A DNA stretch of 64,000 bases from assembly GCA_933228895.1 (NCBI GenBank), contig OW121852.1:123437544-123501543 (forward strand), written 5' to 3'. The notes under the pieces were generated by a model, which saw nothing but the letters and a program-made list of their open reading frames with translations, searched no databases and was not told the origin of the DNA. Source of the stretch: Platycnemis pennipes (taxonomy: Eukaryota; Arthropoda; Insecta; Odonata; Platycnemididae). The number at the start of each line of letters is the position of its first letter. The stretch's first letter is position 1. Below, in pieces: positions 36,166 to 47,385 of the stretch. A program made the translations under genes and the position numbers.

Positions 36166-36585
36166 ATTTTACTAGGTCTACGGAGATATTTTAGCTGAAA
36201 TTCATACAAGAGATTGTAAAGAGAACTACGCATTGAACGTTTTTATATCTCGTTATTTTACGTGAATTCATCAGTGGTTTGGATTGTTGGATTCAAAGGT
36301 AATAAATGCTTTAATCCAGGATCTTCTTGCCTATATGCTGCCATTAACAATTAGAATATTTAAAGAGCATTTGCGATATTTAAAGCGCACCCGATGTTTA
36401 TGTCGATGAAAAGGGTAGAATTAGCAGTTAATCGGTATAGATGTACGATAGCTATAAGACCTATTTTGGAAAGGTCGCAGATTTACTGGGTAATTAAAGG
36501 ATAGTAATATTTCAGGAAATCGGGGAAAAGTGACGTGAATTCCGACATCATTTGCATAAACTGCAATTGATGAAAGGTGTGAAAA
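36166..36585. other. Unrecognised AT-rich DNA
   Basis: Nothing supported. Confidence 0.45.
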
Positions 36586-36750
36586 GGTTCACGGTTTAAC
36601 GCCCCATCTCAATGCAGTGCTGAACTTAAAAGGTTTCCTGCAAGCCACTAAGGTACGAGCAGTGTTCAAGTAAAAGGTCTCTGTCAATGGCGTAACTCGA
36701 TCCTAGGCCCTCCAGATAGAAGGCCAATACTCTATCCAGCACCCCAACTA
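36586..36750 (-). repeat. SINE-1 fragment
   Basis: Contains TTCACGGTTTAACGCCCCAT and CAGTGCTGAACTTAAAA from the SINE-1 body, then TCGATCCTAGGCCCTCCAG and AAGGCCAATACTCTATCCAG, which correspond to the tRNA-like head of the family read on minus. Diverged. Confidence 0.6.
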
Positions 36751-38990
36751 TTTTTTCATACAAAGCTCTGGAGTTACTACAAACATATGGTCTTCAAAAA
36801 TGAATACCTACTTTCATACTAATGACTATTATTTTGGATGCAAACCAAGCAATATAACGTCTGTGAATCGAGTGCCCGGTGCTATACGTCACTCAAGCAT
36901 TTAGGAATAACTAATGCCTATTACTATATGAACTGTCATACTTTGTCTCTATGGCATTGCAGTCGGTGTGATGTTTGCAGACGTGCGAAGAATTTTTCTT
37001 CAATGGCTCTCTCTCCTGATTTGCATTAATTTGGTTTGGATTTTTTTTTAAATATGGAGTAATGCTTTTTTAGTATTCTAAAAATAGGAATATAAAAATT
37101 CTCAAAATAGGAATATAAACATTCTCAAAACATGCATTAAAAATTACAATCTAACTAATCCCCTTGTACACCGCGTGTGAATTTCGATAATTTACTACGA
37201 TGTTTTTAGCATTCACCTTTATTCTTCGATCTCTATTTTTTTCTCAATCTCTCAGGTGCTAGATTAATGGTTTTGAAAATTAAATGGAGATCTCACCATT
37301 TATTCAGCATTATTTATTAATTTTCACGGACCTGAAAGCAGTACAGATGGCCTTTTATTTTGGGCACTGTAACCAATAACAAATACACAAATCGCCGCGG
37401 GAGGGCGATAATGGAGCCCGAGACCACAGAAATAGGAGGCAAGGACTTTAATCCGTCACCACCGAGGCCGGTAAATATCGTAAACTAATAAATTTAATAA
37501 TAAAAACAGATTTTTAAGTTGATATCAGTAAAAATACACGGCATGTCAACCACCATTAGAACAATATTTATTCCATTATAGACCATTACGCCTAATTATT
37601 CGTATTTCCTGAAAGCTGCTGTTAAAATTCGTTATTTCACTGTAAACATTTCTTTGACAATATCGTAGTTTTTCCAAAGACACTCTTTAATTCACCCTAT
37701 GGAACAGTTGAACTACTTTACTGGTTTATTCGCTCAAAATTTATGATTAAAACCCAATGATAACCGTTAAAAATTTCCAGTATAGCGGCTTCCTATTTAT
37801 ATACGGGGTTGATCAAAAATTTTTATAACCACTGGAATACGTATTTGATACCGTTCAATTTGAATACGACGTTAGTGTTTTTCCAAATAAGTTAAAAAGT
37901 AAAAACTTTCAACAGCGAGAAATGGTGATGGGAAGCTATTTCATGACGGCTGTGTATGCCTTCGTAAAGCATATCAACAAGTATCTGTGTAAATTTTAAG
38001 CAGTTAGTTCATTATTATTTCTATCTGAATATTTAATTTATAATTTTTGTTTTAGTTTAAAAAAGTTATCAATTTTGATTCGCATGGGGACACCGCAAAG
38101 AATAATCAGGCTATGTGGTAGTAGAAGATTGGATTACCAGGGTTCTTAGGAAGCTAGAAAACCACAATTGATTTCATGTTCAACGGAGAAGACTTAACGA
38201 GTTATGTTCATTGGCACAGGTCATTTTTAATACAATTTTATCAGAGCTTCGGGACTCTGAAATGCAATTGTGAGTTCAGGAGATAAATTCCTTTAATTCT
38301 CACATATGCTGCATAATGCGTACCTTCGATTTCATCAACCTGGGCGCAGCCCCGACATATCTGGGACTTTTCAAATAGACTACGAAAATACGACTACGAC
38401 TCGTAAAATTAACCTTTCATTTTCTTCTGAACTAGGATTCCATAATCCAATTTTTTTGCGTATAGTTAATACACTTATGGTAGGTCATGAATCAAAATTG
38501 ATTAAATATGTTTTATTTGGTGAATAAAACTCTTTATTTGTGAAATTATCTCATTTGATATCATTGTGATATGAATAAAAAAAGGATTACTGATATTGAT
38601 ACCGGCTATCTTTTATTTAGGGTGAGTTCCTATGGAATTCTTATTTTTTTGCTGATGAAGAATGCAAAATGAGTGAAAGAATGAAGATGAAAGCGATTTT
38701 TCATTATCTGTTAATACATTTTATGAAAATTCTATTTTCTCTGCTCTGAGCGTAAGAGGTATCAATCAAACTTTGTGATGAAAAATATTTAGTTAAGGAA
38801 GCAGTATTTAATTCTATTCCCTCCTGTGGAACTATTCCAGTAATAGAGAGTCATAGCCTTTTTCTTCGTATTATCCCCACCACAAGACACCATGACTCCT
38901 ATTTCCATTCTAACATTCATCATCATTGTAACATTCTCATCTGAGGTTTCAAGTGCGGGCCATACTTAAAATCGTTTCAGAGCGGGAGAG
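36751..38990. other. Unrecognised AT-rich DNA with a short tandem repeat
   Basis: 37,081-37,126 is two 23-bp units of AAAATAGGAATATAAAAATT+CTC with one mismatch. Otherwise no gene, RNA or repeat identified. Confidence 0.5.
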
Positions 38991-38991
38991 A

Positions 38992-39125
38992 AGCTGAAAG
39001 TATGAGAATTGGAGGTAAAGGAGGAAGGGTTGGAGAGAAATCCGGCGTTGCCATCTGCGGCGCTGCTCTTAATAAAATAGGTGTGGGAGACCAAAACTTA
39101 ACGTTCCATCCGACGGACTTTTCCC
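38992..39125 (-). repeat. SINE-1 fragment (3' body)
   Basis: GGTTGGAGAGAAATCCGGCG, then a CTGCTCTTAA block and CTTAACGTTCCATCCGACGG match the SINE-1 body. The tRNA-like head is missing: sequence similarity stops at GACGGAC. Confidence 0.6.
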
Positions 39126-39964
39126 GTTTTAATATCTATCTAATAAACACTTTAATTCCCTCTTGTAATTTTGATTGCTTTTTGTCAGCAGCTCAACGGA
39201 TACGCAAACGGAAACTCAGGGATACTAAACATGTTCTGTTGATTCAACTTGAAGCCTTTCATAATTTTGCCAACATTAATTTGGTTGTTTAAGATTGCCT
39301 TCCGTATATCTATCGAGACATTTCAGAATACTTTGTTATGCCTCTTATGGCAGTCAAGGGAAAACTACTTCCATATGAAAGTTATCATGATCAGGCACTG
39401 CTACCTACGCGGCTGAGTTATACCAAAAGTCATTTCTCTTAAAATAGTCGCGGAAAAATATCAGAAGGAAGGGCAAACGGTGTGAGTCATCCCAGCTTCA
39501 AACGGTGTAGATGCTATCGTAACCATGAGTTCTTGCGACACTCATCGCCAATATATTATACCCATTTGTGCCATAAATCTTCAGCATTTGAAGATGAATG
39601 CTATCCGAGATTTTTTTATCTGATTCAACAATAGCTTTGTAGAAATCAGTAGACGTTTTTTGTTAATTTTTATTATGCTCCTCAACGAATGTGGGTAAAT
39701 GTTGTTGCCACATACTTCCACACACCTTGAAGGGTAACCTGTAAATGATGGAATGTAAAGCTAGATTTATTAGTGTTATTTTTAATTTGTAAATTTCACT
39801 CTGTCGTATTTTGAATGACCAAGATATAGAAATGCTGTTTAAAAATAATTTTTTAGTTCAAAGGCTTTAGTTATTTTTTATGCACATATAGTTGATGTGG
39901 ACGAAGAGTAGATGGAAGAAAGGAACATTTTTTACCAATGACGCCGCAACTAAAGACGACTTCA
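39126..39964. other. Unrecognised AT-rich DNA
   Basis: A very degenerate LINE-A-like tail might exist at 39,701-39,741 (TGTTGCCACATACTTCCACA), but I do not rely on it. Confidence 0.35.
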
Positions 39965-40690
39965 TAATCATCATTAATCAACAATCCTAGGATTGGTTTG
40001 ACGCAGCCCTCCACTCGATTCTTCTATCGGCCAACCTTTTCATACCAACGTAGTTCCTCTCCTTCACGTCCCTCACAACCTGCTCCATGTAACTCATACG
40101 AGGCCTGCCTTTTCCAATCTTCCCGTTCACCTTTCCCTCGACGATAGTCTTCATGAGGCCATCATGTTTCATGATAGGTATGTCCGATAAGTTTTCCCTT
40201 CTTCATTTTAGAGTTTTCAGCAGTCTTCTCCCTTCTCCCACTCTTCCCAGGACCTCCTCTTTACTTACTCGGTCGATCCATTTAATCTTCAGCATTCTTC
40301 TATAGCACCGCATTTCGAATGATTCCACCCTTTTCTTCCCCGCTGCTGTCATCGTCCATGCCTCACTGCCGTAAAGAAACATTCTCCAGATGTATGTTCT
40401 GATAAACTGTTTCCTTACTTCTACGCTTGTATTTCCAGCTGTAAGTAGATTCTTCTTTTGATAGAATGCCCTCTTTGCCTGGGGCTTTCTACTAACTATT
40501 TCTTTCTTGCTTCGTCCTTCGTTGGTTAATCGGCTTCCTAGGTAACATAACTCTTTCAATATTCTCATTATTAATTCCATTTGACACTTTGGGCACATCA
40601 AGCATGGTAGCTGGAACATGTTGCGTCTTCGGAAGGATGCACTTATTTGCCGCGCATGTACGATTTTCTCGAAAGACGCGAGCATTCCAT
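39965..40690 (-). pseudogene. LINE-B: decayed non-LTR retrotransposon, C-terminal ORF2
   Basis: Minus-strand C-terminal part of a LINE ORF2. 40,203-40,685 includes LCYLGSRLTNEGRSKKEIVS, KKNLLTAGNTSVEVRKQFIR, LYGSEAWTMTA and EMRCYRRMLKIKWIDRVSKE. After a frame break, 39,987-40,172 gives MKHDGLMKTIVEGKVNGKIG through MKRLADRRIEWRAASNQS and the stop. This thumb/C-terminal layout is widespread in arthropod LINE proteins. Upstream, another frame continues briefly (KVSNGINNENIERV), marking a second frameshift near 40,560-40,600. The 3' end has AATCCTAGGATT and an ATGATGATT tail. The catalytic FADD and endonuclease are absent. The copy is dead, though its codons are still quite legible, so it is younger than LINE-A. 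Clade not assigned. Confidence 0.88.
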
Positions 40691-43600
40691 AGATTACAAA
40701 TGGAATTTCTCCCCGCAGGTGTGCATCCCTTCAAGGAAGTCCCTTCAAGGATCCGCCATCGAATGCCCCTCCCCCTCCCACAATCCCTGCGGAACACGTG
40801 CGCTGTTGGTTCCACGTCATTTACACCGAGTGGCGGTGCGCAAGGTTTTCGGGAGCGATTCAGGTCCTAAATGGACTCGCTGCTGCCCAACGGCACAAAC
40901 CCCTCGCATCGATGACCCCCCGTCCGTTCAGTGGGGGCGAGAGACCTGAGGGCGAGAGAGAGAAGGCGATTCGGAACGGTTCGTGGGCTTATTGGGGGTT
41001 GAACCGGGCTTAGCCTTATGATTTGTGTCCTCTCCCCTCCCCCTATCCCTTCCCAAATTACTCGGCGGCGATAAACTTTAATGTCCTCCGCGGGGATGCA
41101 TAATGGGCGGTGCATTAAAGCGATGGTGTGTTGAGGATATATTGTCTCGTGCTCGTTTTTTCTCCCCGGGGCCCTAGAAAAGGGGTTGAAGGGTGAAGTG
41201 GGGCTTTGAGGATGTAAAAGGGAATGAATTTTGGTCAAACGTTTGATGGGAAGTTAGGATACTGATGCATGTGAGGTTGCTGGATGCAGTCGTTTTCCTG
41301 TTTCGAAGCGCCAAGGCTATTATGTCATGACTAAAAGATCGTTCCGTTTCGATTTGTATTAATATGGGGAGTATCCGGTTGCGGCTATTTTCCCCCTAAT
41401 GGGTATCGTGTTAAGCTTGTCAAACGGTCATGTCGTGGCCCTCGAAATGAACACACGAGAAAGGAAGTTTTGACTAAAACGATTGTAGGAAATATGAACT
41501 TGATCTCATATGTGCATGTAGTATACTCATACGATCAGCGGTCAAACACGGGGCCGTGTTTTCCAGTCAGAAATGGTGGGCTCCATTATTATCACTTTTA
41601 TCCCGGCCAGATTATTTGCATGGATGTGGTGTCGTAAAACATGTCAATTCAAGAAATGAATACGCTTGATGCGTTCGGATATTGTGGAGGGAGAGGGATG
41701 AAGTTAATTAATGTATTTTCAGGTATCACGACCATCTAGAGTTTGAGGATTTGCATGATTGGCCATCATTTGTATTTATACATTTTTATGGTAAGTGTGT
41801 TGTATGTAGAGCGTAATGGTGGTCAAGTAAGCATGTTAGTGAGATGAACGAAGAGTTAATATACCTATTGAAGGTATAGTTTAAAGGATGAGATAACATT
41901 AGTGCACGCTTACGCTAATGCGTTCTCTTGTCGAGAAACTGTAAAGAAGTTAAATATGTTTCTCTACTCCATGTGTAAATACTTCACTAACCAATATTCG
42001 ACTCTTTAACCCGTTTTCAAAGCTTATTTTTCTTCGTCAATCCAATTCTAAGACCAGCAAAGCTTACATTTTTATTTTAGCAGCTTCAAATATGGGTACA
42101 GGGTGTTTTACTCGAAATCACTGGGGTGTAATCTAGGTCTGGTTTATAAGCCCTAATCGCGATACTCTAGTAATTTTTACCTTTTGTCCTCCAACTATCG
42201 TCTATCCATTTCCTTATTGTACCCTACACCTCACCGCAATAGTGGATGGCTAGGGGGTTGCGCAATCCCAAGCATGAATCACGGAGGCGTTGAATTGCTA
42301 GTAACTGCACAACTTGTTTCTCTATTTTGGTGAATAAATTCAGGGTAGGAGAGGAAACAGATTCGCTTGCAGAAAGATTCGTATTTCAACATCTTGACAT
42401 GCACTACAGGGTCAGCTCTGGCATCATAGAATTGTTTGTAGTTAAATAACAACAATATCCAAAGAAACAGCATATATGATTCACATTTAAAGTATCCTTC
42501 AGACTTGCTAAATAAATCTACAATCTACGTTATTTATTCTAAGTAATTACATATTCATATCCTGGTGTATTCCATAACATCTATTATTTTCAATTTTTGT
42601 CCGTCAAGAAAATTGCTTCGCGCTACTTTATACTAACAGTCTATTTATCCTTTTGTCATCTTCACAATTTAGCTTGTTATAGTTTCAAGGAGTTGTCAAT
42701 ATAGTTTTAACAATATTGGCGAAGAAATTCATCAGAAATATGTGATTCCACCTCTCAGTGAGATATCGTTCTCCACTTCAGCCACGTGATTAAACCGCGG
42801 AAACCAATGCATTTTACCGGCTCCTTCGTGTAACATTAATTCCAATTAGGTATTTAACGTCTCGAGAAATCTGAATATAACCAAAATAAGTTCCACGCTA
42901 AGCAATAAACTCTCTATTCATATTTCATCCCCTTAATTCTTAATGCAATATATCATGTGTATAGGATGAGTGTTTTTAGTGGAAGATATCGTAAGTCTTT
43001 AAGTTATGAATTCTTTTGAGGAATACGTATAATTCACAGCAGAAGAGCATATAAATTTAGCTTTTGATCCCACCGACTCTTTCTATGACCATAGGTAATT
43101 GTGATGTCATTTTTTAATTGTGTGTAGCAAGCGGTTATTGATTGCCTCTTCGGTAGAAAGGAGAGACAACCCGGAATTCGAGAGTCTTATAAGAACTCCG
43201 CCTTCTTGTTACACCAGATCATCTTACTTTAGTGGTCCGCTCCGTGCCACTCCCAAGAATAGACGGCGCCGAGTAAATCAAGGAAATCCATAAAAAACAT
43301 CCTGTGATTCATGGAAGTCTCCCGGGTGCAATAATGGGCTCTTGAGGAACCTGGAAGTGCACTTGAAAGCTGATATAATGCCCTGCAACAATAATGGATT
43401 GAATAATGATGCAATGCATTGAGGATTGCATCAAAACATGTTTTCTCAAAAAAAGTACAGTACTAATAATACACGCGTGGAATGGAAAATATTGTCATCA
43501 TTTAAAATAACCCGTTGCATCATTGCCTTCATAAAAATCTTGAACGACGATGCAGAATAAATTATACAGATAAGTCATGCTATGAAAGGAGAGACAAACG

Positions 43601-43865
43601 CCTTGCAAGAGAATGGTTTGGAATCCTTAGCCCTTCATAATACTATTGTTTCACCATTATTTGTATGTTTTGTTAACATTTTGGCTATCATTAATGGGGG
43701 AGACTTCTTGGATATCCACGTGAACAGTTAGCTTCAAAAAGCGTTTCGTGGCTGAAAAAGTTAGGGGTAACGGCTGATCCACAGGATGCTTGGTCATGTA
43801 TAATAATTTTAATCTTTTTTTAATTGCCAAAATCAGACAAGAATATAGTTTCTAATCATTTTTAA
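40691..43865. other. Unrecognised DNA; GC-rich segment 40,690-41,220
   Basis: 40,690-41,220 is CpG-rich and its frames on both strands (93, 100, 71, 123 codons) have no domain. It directly abuts the truncated end of LINE-B. 41,230-43,865 is AT-rich with nothing supported. Confidence 0.4.
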
Positions 43866-43867
43866 AC

Positions 43868-43950
43868 ATGATACATATTGCATTTTTGGTGTAAATCACC
43901 CCATGCCACGCATCTTTATGGTGAATTGCAGGGTATTATGTAGATGTATC
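43868..43950 (+). repeat. LINE-A 3' end fragment
   Basis: AAATCACCCCATGCCACGCA, then TTTATGGTGAATTGCAGGGT and ATTATGTAGATGTAT follow the LINE-A 3' signature in the sense orientation, ending in the GTAGATGTA tail. Confidence 0.7.
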
Positions 43951-44545
43951 CCTGTAGGCTGATTCCCACCTTGAGTAGGGACTCTACACTTTTCGCAAGT
44001 GTATGCCAATGATGCACTGTACTTAGAGAATCGGACGGATTTTAAAAACGAATTACGTCAAAAACATTTGGCCGTTCAATTGACCGCCATAGGCAGGCAA
44101 ATAATTGCAAGCATTCTGTCGTTATCCAGAAAGCTAATTTGAAGTTTTCATTGCTGTATTTGGGGTCAACGGTCCATTGAGAGCCGGCATGCCTGCGTGT
44201 ACTATTTGTCGCAGATTCATTGTGGGCGGTTTGACCAGTCACTCCCCTTAAAACCACCATCGGCCGTGGATTCTCGCGGATTGCCGCAGCAGCGCTGCCA
44301 ATTATTCAGGGCGGAGAGATGAGCGGCGGAATGCACATCGTGTTTTCGCGCCGTTTCGCCCGGAAGCGCTGGCTGCAATGGGTCGAATCGCCGTCGCCCC
44401 CGCTACGCCACTCGGTTAGCATAGGAATCGGGGTCGACGTTCCCATCGCCATAACACGGCTTTCCAACTTGCGGAGAGCCCTGACTGCGGTTCTGAGTAT
44501 AGAACACATGCGCAACCAATTGCACGTCGGTCGGGAATCCAATCT
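43951..44545. other. Unrecognised DNA; GC-rich 44,250-44,545
   Basis: CpG-rich segment (GCGCCGTTTCGCCCGGAAGC). Plus (44,319-44,603) and minus (44,306-44,548) frames overlap and neither product is recognised. The plus frame ends in LINE-A tail sequence. Confidence 0.35.
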
Positions 44546-44604
44546 CATCTACATCTGTCCACGTCCCACCCTACGAACCAACGTGAGGGTCTGTGGCGGG
44601 TAGT
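44546..44604 (-). repeat. LINE-A 3' end fragment
   Basis: CATCTACATCTGTCCACGTC, then CACCCTACGAACCAACGTGA and GGGTCTGTGGCGGGTAG match the complement of the LINE-A 3' signature. Confidence 0.6.
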
Positions 44605-46555
44605 GACTCCAACACCAGAAGTCACGTCCTGGTGTTCAGTCATGCACGCACCACGCAAGCACGGACTTCCTATGCACAAATCGAATGCCACGAAGATGCG
44701 ACTTGAGAAATAGGCTTTTTCACCACTTTATTATATTAAAATATTCGTTCGTTCCTCGCACAATCCTTCTGGATATCATCACAAATATATGTCACTCCAA
44801 TATACATTAATAGAAAGACATTCCCTTCATTTGATTTTAGAAATGCACTCCCCTCAAATTGGCATATTAGCATAGGTTAAACCAATGTTACTAGGGATAT
44901 ATTTAGGAAAAGCGTTGAGGAATTTTGGGCTCTTATCATGCCTGCATAGTACGTTAAATATACAATTCATATGAGTATATTTTCTTATATGTCTCCCTGT
45001 ATGCTGTTTAAAATTTCAACTTTGTCGTATAGCTGCCACCCTAGTGGTATATTCCCGATTTCAATAGAAAATTCTGGATTCATGGGTTATAAGTACTTGT
45101 AGACCTACTGAGTCTCATTTCCAAAGAACAATTAAAATTTTTTTATTCTAATCATGATAATTCAACTTCTCGTTGTTTTCACTCTTTGCTGTTGGCTGAC
45201 TGGTTTTTAAATATCGTTTGCTCCTAGATGCTATTCAAATTCAAGATCAAGGATGATTGACACGGAAACGGGGGTGAGGGGGGTGAACAACCGGCGAAGG
45301 GGTTGTTGATGGTAAACATTCGTTTCTTTTCCGGACGTGTCTGATCATGTTTTGGTTTTGCTAAGATCCAAGAGAACCTCACGCAGTTCAGCTAGGTTAA
45401 CCTCTTTCATGATATTCAAAGTCTCTATTTATGAATTTCGTTGCGCAGTCTCTATTACACAGAGAAAAACCAGCTCCTAATTGACTTACTTTCAATACGG
45501 AATTAGAACTCGTGAGCTAATCCAATAGCCCACTTTATCTTTACCTAGGGCTTGCCAGGCATTTGCATAACAGAGGAGTACATGAGGAGTACATGCATCC
45601 CAAATTCATTTTTCTTTAAAGTAGTAGTTGCTTTTAAATGGGAATTATTCGTTCCATTTTCATATTAAAATTCATGTTCCAATTCATTGAACGTAAACAT
45701 AATATTATTTTAATGGGGCATGAGCTCACACGCTTGCACTAGCCTTAACGCCAGAAAAATTCGCTCTTATAAAGCTCAGTATGAAACCGGATTTTTGCTT
45801 TAATTTTTTGCAGCTATGTTTTGAATATCTGCGGGAGTAATTCATAAACTTGAAAGAGTCAGTTTGCTGATAAATTCATAGATCATGCTATTCAGTGGAA
45901 TATATATTAAATCATTCATTCATTAAAAAATAAAGTAATCCATAGGTTCGGGAAACCGTGAGTAAACTGACTTCTCTTACGAATGAGATGACAAAAACGC
46001 TTATTGTATTATATTGTATCTACATAGAAACCTGCACATCCGGGGAATGGAGCGAAGGATTATTGCACACCAGATTTTCACTAGTTTTGAACACTAACAC
46101 ACTCAAATTGCTTAAACTACATGACAAGGATTGGGATTAGCTAATAAATTCAGCTGCATAACGAGATAGCATCACATTCACTACAGCTTTTTCTTCAAAC
46201 CATAATCATCAGGAATGAAACCGAAAAAGGATCAGACAAATATTGATAGTAACATATTAGACTTGAATGCAATTTTTCAATATGTTTTATATTATAATTA
46301 TCATACTAATTTGAAAATTAAGCTAAAACTGCATTGTCTTAACTATTTATTGTCCTGCTTAATTGAGTCATATCGACTATTGTTCTTGACTGCTCGTGGA
46401 AAGAAATACCACTTCGTCATATTTCATCTCTACAATTAAGACTAAGATAGTGTAAGATTATTTTAACCAGTAATCAACCGTTATTATTATATAAAAACTG
46501 GCAATATAGCTACATGTGAGCCTATTATCTATCATGTTTCCATGTGGTGGCCTGA
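44605..46555. other. Unrecognised AT-rich DNA
   Basis: A 12-bp tandem word (GAGGAGTACAT twice, about 45,571-45,594) is the only structure seen. Short frames show no motif. Confidence 0.45.
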
Positions 46556-46558
46556 TGC

Positions 46559-46650
46559 ATGTCAATAGTGCATGTTTGGTGATCTTCATCCCCTGCCACA
46601 CACCCTCGCGGTGGCTCGCAGGGTATTTCGTTGATGTAGATTTAGATGGA
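46559..46650 (+). repeat. LINE-A 3' end fragment
   Basis: Sense-orientation LINE-A tail with CATCCCCTGCCACACACCCT, GCGGTGGCTCGCAGGGTATT and GATGTAGATTTAGATGG. It matches 2,264-2,350 in inverse orientation over more than 80 bp. Confidence 0.8.
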
Positions 46651-46729
46651 TGACCTTATTTATTATAGTACGATTAAGTTATTAATAGGCATTTACTTAA
46701 CGTGTTTATAAATGCCAATGTCGCCATAG

Positions 46730-46772
46730 GCGACATCATCCTGATGATGTCGCTTATGCGATGAAACCGGTC
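46730..46772 (+). ncRNA. Hammerhead-like core, degraded PLE terminal fragment
   Basis: CTGATGA (46,741-46,747), then T, stem II GTCGC/GCGAT (46,749-46,753 with 46,758-46,762, including a G-T pair) over loop TTAT, then GAAA (46,763-46,766) overlapping the palindrome ACCGGT (46,766-46,771), then C. The layout, including the unpaired T after CTGATGA and the G-T closing pair, matches the ribozyme at 61,224-61,264. Stem I is not supported, because CATCATC upstream does not pair with AACTTG downstream. A competing 11-bp inverted repeat (GCGACATCATC with GATGATGTCGC) exists. Probably an inactive relic. Confidence 0.45.
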
Positions 46773-47322
46773 AACTTGTAGAAACAAATTGTGAAAAAAG
46801 TACCATCTTATTTAATTGCTTATGAAGATTGAGGCTGTACTTTCAGCTACCATTCGACAGCATTGAAATGCTTTATTGAACCGTAATCACTACTACACAT
46901 GTCAGAGAACAGTTCCAAAAATCTTGCTGCTCTTTTCTCCAATATATCCTATTTTTATATCAAAATTACATTACCTGAGCCCCACATACTGGCAGCAAAT
47001 TCTAGACGGGGCGCAACAAGTTGAATGTAGCAGTTCTCTCATGAATTTTTATTCCTCTCGAAGTTTTTAATGTATTATTTTAATGAAAAGAGTCATATTA
47101 GCTTGTCATAGTTATATTCGTACTTTTATTATATTTTTCTATGCGTTTGAGTTTTGTTAATACATTACTGCATATGCTGCATCCTGAAATAAGATGAACA
47201 GAATCGTTGAGTTGTATGGAGATATAATGAAGGTTGTAGAAGAATTATATTATTCTGGAGAGGTTATATTATTGAAGAATTTAAAGGAGAGCTGCTTGAT
47301 ACTGATGTTAGGGTTGTTAACT
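46773..47322. other. Unrecognised AT-rich DNA
   Basis: Nothing supported. Confidence 0.45.
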
Positions 47323-47385
47323 AATCTACATCCACGTAACACCATGGCAACCACCTTGATGGTGTGTGACAGGGGGTGAACCACC
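47323..47385 (-). repeat. LINE-A 3' end fragment
   Basis: AATCTACATCCACGTAACAC, then CATGGCAACCACCTTGATGG and TGTGTGACAGGGGGTGAACC match the complement of the LINE-A 3' signature. Confidence 0.7.

Noticed and set aside
39701..39741. LINE-A tail copy
   Set aside because: Only scattered words match (CCACACACCTT, GGGTAACCTG); too weak to list as a feature.
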